Position numbers and translations under genes: made by a program | Notes under the pieces: model-generated | The model's database searches: none | What the model saw: only the letters and a program-made list of their open reading frames with translations | What the model was told of the DNA's origin: nothing | Shown here: in pieces, positions 1 to 14,061 of the stretch | How the letters are laid out: each line of letters opens with the position of its first letter | Numbering within the stretch: the stretch's first letter is position 1 | From: Stichopus chloronotus | Lineage: Eukaryota; Echinodermata; Holothuroidea; Aspidochirotida; Stichopodidae | Assembly: GCA_021234535.1 (NCBI GenBank) | Contig: CM037837.1 | Coordinates: 8,282,218-8,346,217 of the forward strand | DNA length: 64,000 nt | Reading direction: 5' to 3'

Positions 1-1996
1 AATGTAATCAGTTCTATTAGTCTTGGCGTGGATGTTCAGCACCGTATCTGACTAGCTTAAAACAACATGTCACCAACTGTGATTGCAAATTGCTTTCATT
101 TTCCAAGGTTTGAAAAAGGAAACAGCATATCCAGATTTTGAAAGGAAGCACAAAAAAAAAGGAGGGGGTTGCTGCAGGATCTTCTGAATGTTATTACAAA
201 TGATTTTACGATGAGTATTACAAACAAAATACATTCCAATAATGGATGAGCCACGTAAACATGGTAGCTAGATGTATGTTTTTCCTCCCACGTACAGTAA
301 GCTAAAGACCTATCCATTACTTCTTCAACATAAGGGAAGGAACTTTAATGACACTTACATTATGAAGGAAATGCAGTTTTGAGTGTTTGCACTATTCTTT
401 GCAGACTTCTCAACAGAGTTGCAGTGTTTTCCACAGATTTTCAAGGGCAGGAGGGGGTGAGGCTAGCTAAGTATGCTGGTAAAAAGTTGGCAAAATCATC
501 TTTTTATTGTTGGGTATGTCATGTGTAGTTCACGTCCTTTTGTTTAATGTTACCCTTTTCGTGCGACTGTTTTTTGGCAGTAGCTTTTGGGACATTTTTA
601 ATAGAACGTTACATGCCTAGGCCTACATCTGAAATAAATAGCGGTAGCCTATTTTCAACTTTTTTGCAAAGGTAGGGTGAAGATATCCTTGAAGTGGACA
701 GGTTTATTTTAGGGATAGGGGCCGAAAACTTTTTTTTTTTTCAATTTTCATTTGTGATGGCCCACCATACTCCTCCTCATGGAAAACACTGACTTTATAT
801 CGGCCTGCTTCATTCATGTGCAAATAAGTATTTTTCAAGAGTATATTCCACATATGGTATTGTTTCATCTTACAGGGTATAGCTTACTCACTAAATATTA
901 TAATATTTTAGCAGTTTCTAAAGGTTCACTAATTAACATTTTATCATGACTGACTATGTGTTTTGGTGGCCAGCTTTTGGTTCACACTCTCCCGTTAAAT
1001 TTTCAAATTTCCATTCAGTAGCCTTCGGAAAAAGGTCTGACCACTACGGAAGGCGGCAGATCATGCAACACTACAAAACGTGTACTTCAAGAAAATACAG
1101 AGACACTGCATATGATTTTTGATAAAATGTGAAACAAAGTCACTGTAAAAGTTATTCTGCATATTTTTGAAGTACGGATGAAAGTCAGTATCTTTGTTCA
1201 GATATGATCAATTCATGTATAAGACTTGAGCCAGAGCAAAATTCTGAGAGGAGCAGGACGAACCATATCAGCTCTAAATCTAACCAAGGCATTTATAAAG
1301 ATATGTACAGTAAGGTGTATTAAAACTGTTTAGCCACAAAATGGCAGAAAGTGCAAAACACCACACAGTAATGAAATCTGAAGTGTTTACAAGGGATACA
1401 AAACTGATGGACTTAGGTTTTAGGACCTTTTTAAGTCCTTAAGTCACAAGTCAAGAAAAAAAAAAAAAAATTGAGCAGATGAAGAATATTTTCATAATAC
1501 CTGACTATGATTGTGACTTGTATGTGATGTTTGTAAGATAAAAAAAAAACTGCACCTGACTGAACATGCACCTAAAACTCACCATCATTAGGTGGGTATA
1601 TACAACAAACTTTGAGGATATCATTGAAGCTGGTTCTTGTTACTTTTCATTTGAAATGGAAAGCATAATGCCTCATAAATTTAATGAACTGTAAGCAATA
1701 TGAAACATTTCCCTTCCTTTTGTCAATGCAAAAACAGAACTTCATTTCTATCTTCTGTAAAACCTTAAATTTAAATCACATCATCAAGTTTATTGAAGCC
1801 ATAAATTTCAACCAATGAAACCATTTGCGTTTATGAACATAATTATATACTTAGTTCTACTTATTTTAATTACTATCTCTAGCAGTACAGTCTTGTCTGT
1901 CGCAAAACCGAAAAAAAAAAAAAGTGCGGTCAAATCATTCAAGATGACTGGATAACATTTTACAAGTTATTGCTTCATGTTTGCAAAAAGTCACCT

Positions 1997-2031
1997 GCAC
2001 ACACACACACACACACACCCACACACACCTA
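1997..2031 (+). repeat. (CA)n microsatellite
   Basis: A run of CA dinucleotides with one interruption by CCC. Confidence 0.9.
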
Positions 2032-4075
2032 GCAGTATGTAAGTAAGTACATAAACAGGTAATATAATTACAGTCATAAAAGACCTTTAACTTAAAAAAT
2101 ATCCCTGCAGAGAACTTAAAGGAGCAAATGTCTTGAAAAAAAAAAATAGATATATATCCAGAAAGGAGGAGTGAGGATTATTTATGCAGCTGTCACAACG
2201 CAGTGAGCGAGATAGGGCTTTGACCACAAAAGTACGCACAGCAGAAAAAAGAGCAACAGTATTTAAAAGAAAAAGACTGCACCACTAGCTGGGAGCAGAA
2301 ATGTGTTTGCCTTGCCTTGGAACACCACTTGAAGAAGATCAACTGTTTGAACGCTATTAGCTTCAAAACACTACAACTGGGATCAATATGTACAGAGCTA
2401 GTGGGTGATCGACGCACTCTGCACTTCAAGTGCCAAAGGCCTCTTCGCCAAGTTGTTTGAAAAGGTTAGACGAGTACAAGAGTGTGTGAGTAAGGGTTTT
2501 CCAAGTACCGGAGTTCAATTCATATGCACAGTTAATCATTTCGGCCCTTTAGAACTCTCGGGACGTGCCAGAAAATTCTGGCCAGGTACTTAGGTAGATT
2601 GGTAACGGTGGAAGGACCTTGAAGAAGGTAGAGTGACGAGGTACTCCTCGGTTTGCGATTAGGATCTCAATTACATGCAAGCTGTCAAGAGGAGATTCAA
2701 GCTACAGCATCGTAATGCCAACGAGATCTGGAGAGCCTGATAAGGGCTCTTGTTGGATGTGCATTAATAAAGGAAGGACTCTTTCACAGGGAACTCTTCA
2801 TCAGTACTTGGTGCAGGAAATTGCTTCTGGGAGAGCCCATAAGGTGTGAGGTAAAAAACTAAATGTGCAGTAAGGTCTGAGGCATAGAAAATGTGGAACC
2901 CAAATCACGACAGTTCGAGAGGAGCTCTCGAGATCTTTGGAGGGTAAACAGAGACATGGAGGAGAAGTGTACCAGGCCACTCAATGAAACAGAGAGAAGT
3001 AGTGCAGAAGAAGAAGAATCTCAAGTACAGGAGAAATACAGAATTAATGTCGGAAATGTGCCAATATCACAAAGACTCCCCAGCTATGCTCCAAAGAGAG
3101 GAAGATGCACACGTACAGTAGTACGCTATGTGAGACACTTGAAGAACGTATGGGAAGATTGGTTATGTTAATGGGGAGTGACTCTTTCAGTTTTAAATGA
3201 GTGATTACAACATTAAACACCCAGTCAAATAAAAATTCGCTCGTAATGCTGGGTGGGAGGAGAAGAGGGGGAACACACACCAACTGAGAGCATTGCAAAC
3301 AAATTATTGCTTTCACAAAGTACTGTAACATCAGCATTAATTACATAATGCTGCAAGACAGGCTCACACACAGCAGGTATCTGTGTGCCAGATGGTTCAA
3401 TAATATTTGAGGTGTACCTATCAAGTTAAAATGTAAGATCATCATTATGGAATGTGTATCAAGTTTAGAAATGACGTGATCTGTTCAGAATATTTCCTGA
3501 GTATCGGCAGTTTTTGTCTGTGGTATCACCGAGTGAAAATCATTTTGTTTAATTTACATGACATGAGTAAATACTGTCATTTTAGATTAGAAAAGGCATT
3601 TTAAATACAATGTGGTTGCAGAAACAAATTTTTTTACACATTTAAAGCTATGCCATCTTTTTCTTTAAGAATGTAAAGGTTGGCTTCAAGTGTATATACT
3701 GCATGAGACATGACCGTTTATCACAACGACTCTCTTTTGTTTCCTGAATTCCACAACTTTTGATGTCAGGGTTCACTCACACCATTCATTCCTTGTTATT
3801 TGAGGATAAATTAACAGACGTTATATACCGTAGCTTCCATCTATTCGGGCTTGAAGATTCTACACTGTCCCCCTTTAAGGATGCGAGTATGACTGTCCCT
3901 ATCTTTCAACGTCTTTGAAAATACAACACCACGTAATGCAAATAAGTACAAGTATAGTTGCCCTCGTGGGTATCACTGCCACTAGAAAATCCCTGGGAGG
4001 ACACACTTGGTGGTGCAGCTGCTACTTTGTGTTTAAGTGATAATAAAAACAGATTTAACAAACTTAGTGCATTAC

Positions 4076-4100
4076 CATCATCATCATCATCATCATCATA
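4076..4100 (+). repeat. (CAT)8 microsatellite
   Basis: Eight CAT units. They give spurious poly-His and poly-Asp open frames on the two strands, which I do not call as genes. Confidence 0.9.
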
Positions 4101-6503
4101 TTCTGCCCCCATTGGCTAACTACTTGCATGCACCTCCGTCTATTTATTTGTCAGAGAATGCTGGGTTTCTGTCAAACGACTTAACTCTCTGTGAAAATGC
4201 TGGGATTATGTTACTTCCCGGAGCAAACTTTCAATCCAATTAAAAAATAGGAGAAGTATCCAAGACCGTCAATTTTTTCCCGAATTTAATTTCCCTTTCC
4301 AAACATGCATGTTGGTTGGCAATAAGCAGTCGCTTGTATCAAATTAATCAACCGGCCATGCATATATTTTAGAATCAGTGCCCCACGGCATGCATGTCAC
4401 TCCTTCCCTGCTTCAAACAACTTTAATTTTGTTACCTTTTTCCACCCTCCAGCCTACGAACACTACAGACGAAGAATAGTTTACTCTATCCCTAGGCCGT
4501 TCAAAGAATAACGAGCTAGAAACTCACAGCAGAAGAGTAGCTCTCGGCATCAATTTTTTTTTTTTTCTTTTTATCTCATGGACTGCGTTGCGTGTCAGTT
4601 CATGAATAACGAAGAGTCACGGTGTGGGGAAACTTATGGCAAGGAGTTGAGGGCACAGTGGTTCTAGTTGGAGCCACCTGCCAGTGTTTCATCTTTCTCT
4701 TATGTCCTTCAACGAAATGTTGACCTCAATATCCAACTCCTGCGAGCTCTACCCTAGGCACCAAAAAACATGTATTACATAACAATTTGTGCACACCCAG
4801 CAGTTCAATTCATATCCTCTAAGTTTCGAGCAAATTTTAATCTATCGGCTTAAGGACACTGACAGTTAATACCAGGGGTGACAAAATAGTCATTACTCCA
4901 AAGAAAACATTTCAATAACATCAAAACTGCTGTGGGGGGAGGGGGGATTTTCTTCACCCACCACTTTATCCCAAATCTTCATTTCATCCAACCAACCAAG
5001 CAACAAACCAGCGAGTTGACTTCTAACCTACATCGAAGACATTAATGTAACTTTTGAAAAATGGAATGAGAAAAACTTTTACTACTTCAGTCTAGATCTT
5101 CCTTTCACATTCCAAAATTTTGAGAGCCTCTCTTCAAGCCCATCTGTTGTCCAACTTCTCATTAAAATGGCATTTATAACCCACCACTCTCAACTTCAAT
5201 CCCGCTCACAGATACCGTTTGTCTCGACGATGACAGCACGCATTCAAAGTGGTTTATTCTCCGCTGTAATTTTAAGCAGCTCAGTAAAAACGACAATTGC
5301 TTGACACTGCAGACGTGAAAGGATCATTTTTGCAGTTACATATCGGTAGCATGAACTATCACAAAGGAAATCACCGGTTTTAAGTGTTAGCAAAACACTC
5401 ATCCCAGAAAACACAAAAAATTAGAAGCAAATAATTCCTGTGATACTAACTACAAGTACATCACTTTTATATCTTCCACATATCATAAATAATACCTCTT
5501 TGGTTATTGTTGTGACTATGGAAATATATAACATTAACTGCTTTAGTGATACATGTCAATCTACACCAGAGACTCACAATGCATAACACGATGCAAATTT
5601 ACTGTTAGTCTGTTATTACATTCAAAGACAATCAAGGTAACAACTATGTTACAGGTATACACACTGGGTTTATTTGTAGACTACTTACCTCTATTTTTCT
5701 CATTGATGTTTTAGAACGCAACCCCAGTCAACGGTGTAAATAAAGTTGTGGCAAAATGTTTGCCAAAAGATATTCCAGCATTGAAATATTTACATACACA
5801 TATATGAATATATATCCAATATCGATGACACTTACAGAAGTGTTAATCAGTTCCCACTTGTAAAGCACATTGTGGTTTAATCTCACAGGTACAAGATTCA
5901 ACAAAGGTAGCAGTAATAATAGAAGGCTGGATGCAGACTACAATGTAAACAGAACACGTACCCAAGGAAGCCAACGGGTTAATGAGGTGTGTATGTGTTC
6001 CAACGTAACGAGTATTCCACATTACAATGCCCAAAGGTTGACAGGGAGTATTCCTTGAGATATACGTAAAGCCATTCTGAATAATTGCAGCTTCAAGCAA
6101 AATACAATACAGCAACACGCTACAACACAAACTGAAGATATTTTTGTCAAACACCGAAACTGGTCATCATATAATGCCAACCTGCATCGTGTACTTCACT
6201 GTTTGTCCTCTGGTTTCTGTTTTATAGTAACAATCGAGTGATTGGTGGGTAAAACAAATCCAAACAACAATAACACTGACATGAAGAAAACACTGACAGG
6301 AACTTCACCTGATTCTACCTCTATTTTCAAACAAAATTTTGTTTTTACGTTCCAAAGAGCAGGCAGAAATACTGTTGGTTCCTTTGGTATGCTAACTCCA
6401 TGAATAGCTGTTCACTACGTCTGCACGCGGGTGAAGCTGCAGTGGAAATGATTACAGCACTCCCAGACACACGCACATGATTGTACACAGTGACTGGTTA
6501 ATT

Positions 6504-6529
6504 GCAGGCAGGCAGGCAGACAGACAGGC
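6504..6529 (+). repeat. (GGCA)n-(GACA)n microsatellite
   Basis: Adjoining tetranucleotide runs GGCA and GACA. A related GACA/GATA run is at about 62138-62160. Confidence 0.85.
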
Positions 6530-9289
6530 TGAGCATACACAACTACACACAACCAGCAAAGCTAGCAGCCGTCTCATCACCAGCATCACCATCGTCCGTG
6601 TCCGTTGCGGTGGACGCCACAGTTGATCTTCACACTAAGTTTACACACTATTGTGGGGAGCAACTGGGTTCGCCCTCCCACATTGTTTGCTGTAAGGTGT
6701 ATAGCCTCAGTAGTTACATTCACAGTACGGGCACCCAAACAAAAGGTCTGAGTTCATGATAGTGCAGAGTGTGTATACTTTGGAGGGATTGAGGGCAACA
6801 AATGGCAGAAAAGCTGCTGGCTGAGGGCTGTTTACAAACTTACTACACTACTACACACAAAGTAATTTTAACTAAATTAAATGCAGGATAGAAGCACTGG
6901 TGAACTGTGTGGATATAGACTCAGCAGCGAGAGTGCACTTAAAGAAGTGTGTAATAACGTCTATTCTTTGACTGACAACTGAGGAGGACAGTATGTCATA
7001 CAATGTTTAGCGGCCTTGTGGAACAGTTTGCTGAGTATTTTTGTGAACAAGGAGGGTCCAAACTTTATTGAAGAGGAAACTTTATTGAAGAGGAAAAAAA
7101 AAAAACCCCCATCAAAACCACAGATGACATTGCCAGGAAAATTCATAATATATATACGAGGCTGGAGTCGTAGGATGGGGGAGGAGGTGGGACGGTAAGA
7201 ACATTGATTGAACCCCTTTTTTGTCATATTTTTTTATATTCACTGTCCTTGTTGTACAAATATTCAATTTTAGAGAAATTTGAATGGAAGTAAAATCTTT
7301 GCCAGATACTCTGAAACAGATAAGAGAGCCACTGCGGGAACCATTTCTGTTAGGACGATTCCTCTCCATTTTGATCCATGTTTCACATGAGCAAAGTTTG
7401 ACTCTAGTGATAGAGATTTAATATGAATGGCTCAATATTACAACCTATTCAGATTAATCTCATCTGGGACTAAAAGATAATAGGGAGGAGGTGTAACTAC
7501 AATATACTTGGGACTATGCATAATAAACTACTCATAAAACTAGTTAATCAACATCCTGACTTAATAACACAGCCTACTCCTACATTGTACATAGAGAGTG
7601 AACAGATGATAACCCATTTTATATAACTGGCACAAAGAGGTTTTGTTGTCATCAACTGGGGTTTTATGGTGCAAACAGTAAATCACTATGTGAACTGGGT
7701 CTTAATAATTGATGGCTTTGTTAACATGCCTTTGTTCAAAAGTGGGCCACTAATCCAGCAAGAACAAAGGTACAAAACTAACTGCAGTGACAATGAATCA
7801 CAAGGACATTCGTCCCGTCAAACTGATGTCAAACTTTCGGTCCACGCCTTACTTCACTTACTTCATCAAATATGACAAATTACACAAACCCAAAGGAATT
7901 AAGTCCATCCAAAATAATTTTATCCAATCATAGCAAATACAAATTCACAGAATATTCAAGAAAGTTATTCTGTCCAATACCATTCTTTTGCATTACATCC
8001 AAAAGGCATTATGCAACTAATTCACCTCCCTACCATGTTACAAATGAAGTCATCCAGTAGCATACTGAATACATTAATACCACTGACACTGTATCCCTTC
8101 TGTATCACATAAAAAAAGAATTTAACAACGATGGCCACCTATATATCCAATGAAAGGGATACATGAGTGGGTAGAGTTCACGCGTAATGTCCGAGTCTGT
8201 GCTATCCACTAATTTATGGAAGATTACGGAACGTAGGTGACTGAGGGCAGTGTTCTTTTTATTTAGGCACACAGGTCTCTGAATCTGAGAGGCGGTATCA
8301 TGGATTTCCTATCAGGTTATCAGAATGCACTTTGTTATGCAAAGTGGTAAAGCTCCTACTTCAATGCATGTGTGTGTAGCATACATTGCAAATGTGGGAT
8401 TTTCCAAAAAAAAATGCTATGCATCGTTTAAAAGCTAAATTACTCCCTGGATATATGAAACCAACAGAAAAGTCACATGTAGAAAATAACAACAATTGCT
8501 TAGGTCTTAGGCATGAGAGGAACAGGTCTTGACCTCAGTAAGGAGAGGTACAGAAGGGAACAAAAGGCAAACAAGACAGACGGGATCATCCCCCACAGCT
8601 GGCAGGGAAAATCAATTTGCCGCAGCTGTGTCAAACCCTGCAAACAACGTTTGACAAACACAATACCCGAGGAGTAACTTTGTCATGTCACACAAATCAA
8701 CAGGGAAAGACGGCTACCCCACTTTTCAATCCACCTTTTCTCTTGTCAGTTTTGAAGATCTCATAATTTCACATAAATCAAAAGTTTTGAAGCAGCAACT
8801 TGTTCATGACCTTTGGGATCTGTAAATGAGACAGAAAATTAAAGATGCCAAGAAGGTGGATGAAGTTAGAATATACATCATGTGTGTGAGAACACAGAAA
8901 AGGAATACCAAAAGACCATTAATATTCAGTATTGACATCAGTTAATAAACTATTGAGCTCATGAAGGGGAAAATTCAGACAAAAATATTACAGAAATAAG
9001 CAGATATGATTCAGAGAGAGGGGAAATGGAGTTGGGTTTCTCAGAAAATACAAATGACAAAATATTCTAAAGTAAGTCGATTGAAATGATGTGACATAAA
9101 TTTGCATTCCCTCACGTCTATCGATCTTCCGGGATGAAAGAAAAATGACACAGTTGATTGCCATAAGTAACAAAGTAAATTAACCGTTCAAGCATAATAC
9201 TGCCTAATAAAAAAAAAGAAGGGCATGATTTCTGGATTGTCTATCTGGATTGTCTCTGACGGAAAAACTGGTTGGTGCTGAAAAAGGTT

Positions 9290-9440
9290 TATCAGTGCTA
9301 AATAGTGCATGGCTGATAGGAGTGCGATTGTTGTGCCAACACATGTGAGTGAGGATCAACGCCATTCTCTGATATGTAGAAGGGTAGTAATTACAAAACC
9401 ATCTGATATAGTGACCATTTTAGCAGATAGAGCACTAGCT
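9290..9440 (+). repeat. Dispersed repeat shared with 46565-46680
   Basis: The segment GCATGGCTGATAGGAGTGCG, ATTGTTGTGCCAACA, ATGTGAGTGAGGA aligns with GCATGGTAGATGGGGGTGC, AATTGTTGTGTTGAGA, ATGTGAGGAG at 46632-46672. Further matching words (TAGTGACATT, CTAGCTGG) flank it. The open frame of 74 codons across it is not conserved in the second copy, so it is unlikely to be a gene. Confidence 0.45.
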
Positions 9441-9717
9441 GGAATCACATTCTCTAGTACTTTAGGCAAACTTCAAGGCAAATTTACAAGGCACAACATA
9501 AACTATCTGGGGTGGGGGGGAATTGTTATGTGAGGGCAGTCCTCCAGAATTACTTTGGTACTCTTGCCACAATTATCAACAAGTGTACTAAGGTCCTGAA
9601 GCTATGTAGAAGAGCTATGTAAACGGTTCACTCACCGCACATGCTCACACAGACACCTTGTTTTTCTACTGGATTTAATTTTAAAACTTCCAAAAGTATT
9701 AACTGATCTACATCATA

Positions 9718-9746
9718 AATATTGGCATCAATGATGCCAATATTTT
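9718..9746. repeat. Perfect palindrome, 14-bp arms
   Basis: The arm AAATATTGGCATCA is followed after one base by its exact reverse complement. A T run follows. It may be a footprint or the centre of a fold-back element. Confidence 0.85.
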
Positions 9747-12309
9747 TTTTTCAAGTTTTGGACGGACAAAAAAAAAATCGGGTTTTCATACATAGCCTTT
9801 TCAGTGCAAGTCCTTGTGACAACTAAAATACATAAATTGAGAGCTTTAGGCTATTGGTGACTATTTCTAAGGTCATCAGTCATCCAGCAAATATTAAAAA
9901 TAAACACATGAGACTGAAGAAACTCTATTCTGGTTAAGGAGGGTTCAGTTGATACAAACCACTGTCTAAAACTGTTTCAAAGTGCCTTGCGCCAATATGT
10001 GTTTAGCAAGTTGTACCAAATCATTTCTTTAACACAAATTTTTCAGTTGAAAGTCTTTGTAACAATAAAAACAGATCACTAATATTGTTCAATTCACTGG
10101 AGAATATCGTCATATGATACAGTACTCATCGACAGGATGATTTTATGAGAATGTCACGACTCTGCTTCAGACAGCAAGCAACCAATAATGTCCTAATTTT
10201 ACAGCAAATTCTACCACAGGCACCGCTGCTTACCATTAACTTAAAGGTAAACCGTTGTACAGCCTTCCAGATAGTCTTGTTACTTCAAATACACTTTTTC
10301 AAACGACAAGACACCATTCGATGGTACAACTTCATGTCCATGAAAATATGAAGTTTTTATGAATACTCATTTTATTCAGGCACAAGTTCCAATGTTGTTG
10401 CAAAATTACGTGATTTGTGACGTTTCACATGCATTTGTACATGTAATGTAGTATTGTCGGTGCATGTGACACGTCATACATTTCCAAAATGGCGATATGC
10501 TGTACTACAACGGCAGGAAGTTTGAGGTTATATTTGTAAAGAAATATACTGTCGTGACTGTTTGTAAATAGATGTACACTAAGTGTAGATTGATAATGAA
10601 ACACCCAAAACACCCACTACGGTTCCTCTTTAATGTGCAAGTGGGGAAAGCTGACAGATATAGTAAATATCCCTTCTTCAGGCAACAAGCAGGAGGGTGA
10701 CAAAGATCAATCGGGAATGTTTCCACTACAGCATACAGAACTTCACCACAGCATACAAAACTTCACTACAGCATACAGACGTACGACTTTGTTTTAGCAA
10801 ATACACTGCACTAGACAGATCGGTGGGAGGCAGAGTATCGATATCAAATATTGGAAAGAGGAATATACTGGCAGGCAAAAAACCAGAGAAAGGGCCTGCA
10901 TGATTACAGTAACTTGACTAAGTAAGATGACAATGATTGCTCTACAGATGATAATCTTTCATTGGCAGGTAAAAATAGTGAAGTCAACATGTTGCATGTA
11001 CAGCGCCGATATCTTAATGGGCCTAAACCCATTCACAGAAGAAAAAGAAAGAAATCCGGTTACATCACCTACAGCAACAGGCTTCTTGTGCTTATTTTAG
11101 AAAGCCATAATTTTAACATCACTTAAACTGCACTTATTTATTTTAAAACCATAGTTTCTTACACCTTTTTTTTTTTTTTTTTTAAAATAGGTTGCTGCAG
11201 ACCTTTCATGAAAAAATGGCTGTTACAGACATGTGTGCACCAAACCTTTATAAAGAGACGTGTACAATGCACACTCGATCCAATAGACTATTGTCTTGAT
11301 CGTCAAGAACAGCTAGCTATTAAAGAAAAACCTGTTTCTGACTTTCACACTTAAACTGCAGCTAACCCCCACTTGCACTTTGACCACCATCAAACCGACG
11401 GAGGTTCTAGTATTAACTTAACAGCAGTTTGTAAGAATAGTCCCATTTTGAGACATCATCCCTGAAAGTGGGTACGTGACACAAAGACATGAACACAAAC
11501 AAACATCCACAGATCCATGGCAACTCAGAATGCATGTAAGTATTTGACAGTCTAATGCAAATTATGATAATGTCCGATCAACATCCAAACATTACTCTTG
11601 GTGAAAGCAGTTACCCTGTACACGCGAAATGAATGATTTATTGCGTCCATGTGATATCCATCATTACAACTGTCACATGCTTAAAGGTTAATTGCTTTCC
11701 AAATAGTCTTCTAATGTTTAAGATGACAAGAAACAGGTCCGTAATCTATGCTACTCAAACCATCACGGATTGCTGGTGTAAAATGGAAGCATGCAACCAG
11801 TGCAATGTACTATTTGATACGCAGCGGATCGTATGGGGTCGAGAATAAATTTAATGACCTAATGACAACACCTCATTGACCCACATAGCATTGTAACAAA
11901 GGGGTTTAATGGGGTCGTCATCGCCGACAACAACTAGCGTTTCCACTCATTTATTGGGTGATTTAAGACCACAAAACAATGTAATTCCCAGAAAACTCTC
12001 TTCAAATGATGTTGTCTTGACATGGGTGGATTAAATATCCAGTAGATCTGCTGGTTTTTGAAATTCATAAATGATGACCCCCCAAAAAAGGAAGAAAACA
12101 AAACTGTGAATAAGGCTACTTTAGTGCTATGAAGATATCCTTATAGTGCATCTAAATGGTGGAGACTGACAAGCACACGAGAGGAACAATAACTATGGTA
12201 TATTCAACAAACCAAAATGCACAAAGGCACTGTGGTTTCCATGATCCGATTATGAGCATTTTTATTTCTGAATCTGACATTAAAGCGTCAGTTTGTGTCA
12301 AAGGCTGTC
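9747..12309. other. No supported gene
   Basis: AT-rich sequence with the 20-bp triplet at 10721 and a T run near 11168. I see no exon with paired splice sites. Confidence 0.55.
10721..10780 (+). repeat. Three exact-length 20-bp tandem units
   Basis: Three consecutive 20-mers of the form CTTCACTACAGCATACAGAA (10721, 10741, 10761) differ at only a few positions. It is non-coding as far as I can tell. Confidence 0.85.
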
Positions 12310-12960
12310 TATGCTTGATACGAAATATGAGATCTGTACAAGTTTCCTTTCTTGAGAAGATCATGTCTTACAAGGTTTTCACAATTTGACTCTTGCTAAC
12401 ATCAAATAATCTTTGACCTCCATTAATGAACAAATGGTTCTTGTAATCAATGAGATGCAACCACATACTGAATATGACATCTGTCAAAGTTTCACTTCCG
12501 GAGATATAACACATACAAGAATATTATAATGTGACCCTGTTGACCTCAAAAGACCTTCACCAAAGACATTGGAATTCTTTTATACTCAATGACATACACC
12601 TAATTCTTAATGGGAGATCTGCCAAGTTTTCCTTCTTGAAACATCGTGTTTACAATATTTTCATAATCTGACCCCTATTGTCCTCAAATGACCTTTGACC
12701 TCCACCAAAGTCAAAAGTGATCTTAAAATCAATGTGGCACACAAACATACCACATATGACTTTTGTCCAGGTTTCCCTTCTTGAGTTATAGTGTTTACAA
12801 GGTTTTCACAGTTTGACCCCTGTGACCTCAAATGGCCTTTGACCTCAATGTGGTACACCAATATACGATATTTGTCCAAGCTTCCCTTCTTGAGATATTG
12901 TGTTTAAATATCGTGTTACAAGGTAAGCATCACAAACACACACACCACTGCAGGAGTACA
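12310..12960 (+). repeat. Degenerate tandem block, ACCTTTGACCTC family (about four units)
   Basis: Units of about 130-150 bp share GTTTTCACAATTTGACCC, GACCTCAAATGACCTTTGAC, CTTGTAATCAATG, TTTCCCTTCTTGAGATA and TGTTTACAAG in that order. The unit starts are near 12379, 12528, 12658 and 12803. The block ends with CACAAACACACACACCACTG. It is non-coding. I recall this repeat family from echinoderm sequence, which supports but does not prove the taxonomic guess. Confidence 0.75.
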
Positions 12961-13589
12961 AAGGTTACGATATCATTGAAACTAAAAACTGGAAAAGTTC
13001 TTTTTTATAAAAAGTGAGTGTCAAAAAAGTTGCTTGCACAAAAAATGTTTGTGTTGGACAGTATGATTTCTGTGTTCTACTACTGTGTTGTTCATTTGGT
13101 GGTCTGGACTTCCAATTTCTAAGGTTGTATAAAACAGCAAAACATCAAAATCCAATAGAGGAATTCACGACAGACAACTGATATCTCTTTGGACAGAAGA
13201 AACTCCTTGAACTTGTTCAGGTGTACTGTTAAAAGTTGATTCATAATTTGCTTTTTTTCACTGGAATGTTTGCAGGCAAACCAATCTCATTTACATTAAG
13301 TGATTATGTGGCATTACTGTACTTCTTATTCGTTTTTCTTGTTATGGTTTTCCTTAAAAAAAAGATTAAGGTAGCCTTACTAAAAAATGACTCACTTGTC
13401 TCACCAAAACAACTGCACTTTCATTCATCATGCCTTACAGTGTTGGCAACCTTTCAGCACTGCCTACAACACAGTCTGGCCTAAACCGGAGTAGCACCAA
13501 TTCCTATTCTGTCCCATCCTGCATACACAAAAGTGAATTGTTGTGTACCTGCTAGTGTGGAAAGGGGGATAGTATTCATTGCTATAGCT

Positions 13590-14061
13590 CAAGGATGGTC
13601 AACCTTTTCCAACAAGGGGCAACATTGCCACCTTTGGACGCTTCGGCAGGGAGAACAGATTGCAAGTCTGCCCTCTATCATCCTTCTCTTTATACTATCT
13701 GCACTGTGCAGAAACACATTTCCCCTCCTGCAAATTTGTAATGAGTAGGGCAACAAAATGGTATGAATTAGTAAGAAGTAGAATGCATGCAGAAATGAGT
13801 ATAGAAAGATGAAGGCAAAGAAAGAAGAAAAAAATGACAAATCGGTTGTATCAGCCTTTGTAGTACGTGCAAGATTTGACAACAAAATTGAAGTTATCCT
13901 GAGCTTTTTACATTGATAATTCCTGTATTAGTTTCCTCCTTTGTTTACTTTTTCTGACTTTAGATTTTTACTTCTGTTCAAAATGGTGTTGGGGGGAAGG
14001 ACCTCAAAATGCCTCTCTGAGGGTCACATTGGACCCATAGGTAACAGGGTGGCCACCCCTG
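13590..14061. mobile_element. hAT-like non-autonomous element
   Basis: The left end, CAAGGATGGTCAACCTTTTCC, matches with substitutions the inverse of the right end, CAGGGGTGGCCACCCTGTTACC. CAGGGGTGGxCAACCT-type termini are characteristic of hAT elements. The flanking eight bases (CTATAGCT and GAATAAGG) are not identical, so the target duplication is not preserved or a boundary is off. No transposase frame is present. Confidence 0.45.

Larger units (their letters stand above)
1..9289. other. No supported gene; intergenic or intron sequence
   Basis: The stretch is AT-rich with A/T runs and the microsatellites listed separately. Between 2400 and 3180 the sequence is richer in CpG and has plus-strand open frames (one of 92 codons starting at 2893). 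They lack splice signals or recognisable motifs and could be 3'UTR or an old repeat. The TTGACC and CTCAC motifs on both strands do not form convincing splice pairs. Confidence 0.6.

Noticed and set aside
3906..4243. Frames with poly-His (plus) and poly-Asp (minus)
   Set aside because: Both come from the (CAT)8 microsatellite at 4076-4100; there is no other coding signal.
5640..5740. Good minus-strand donor GAG/GTAAGTAG near 5687
   Set aside because: No AG acceptor lies within a sensible distance upstream.
6502..6620. Minus-strand short frame resembling a signal peptide (MRRLLALLVVCSCVCS)
   Set aside because: The Cys/Leu pattern is produced by the adjacent GGCA/GACA microsatellite.
9309..9533. 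74-codon plus-strand frame
   Set aside because: It overlaps a dispersed repeat, and the second copy at 46.6 kb does not keep the frame.
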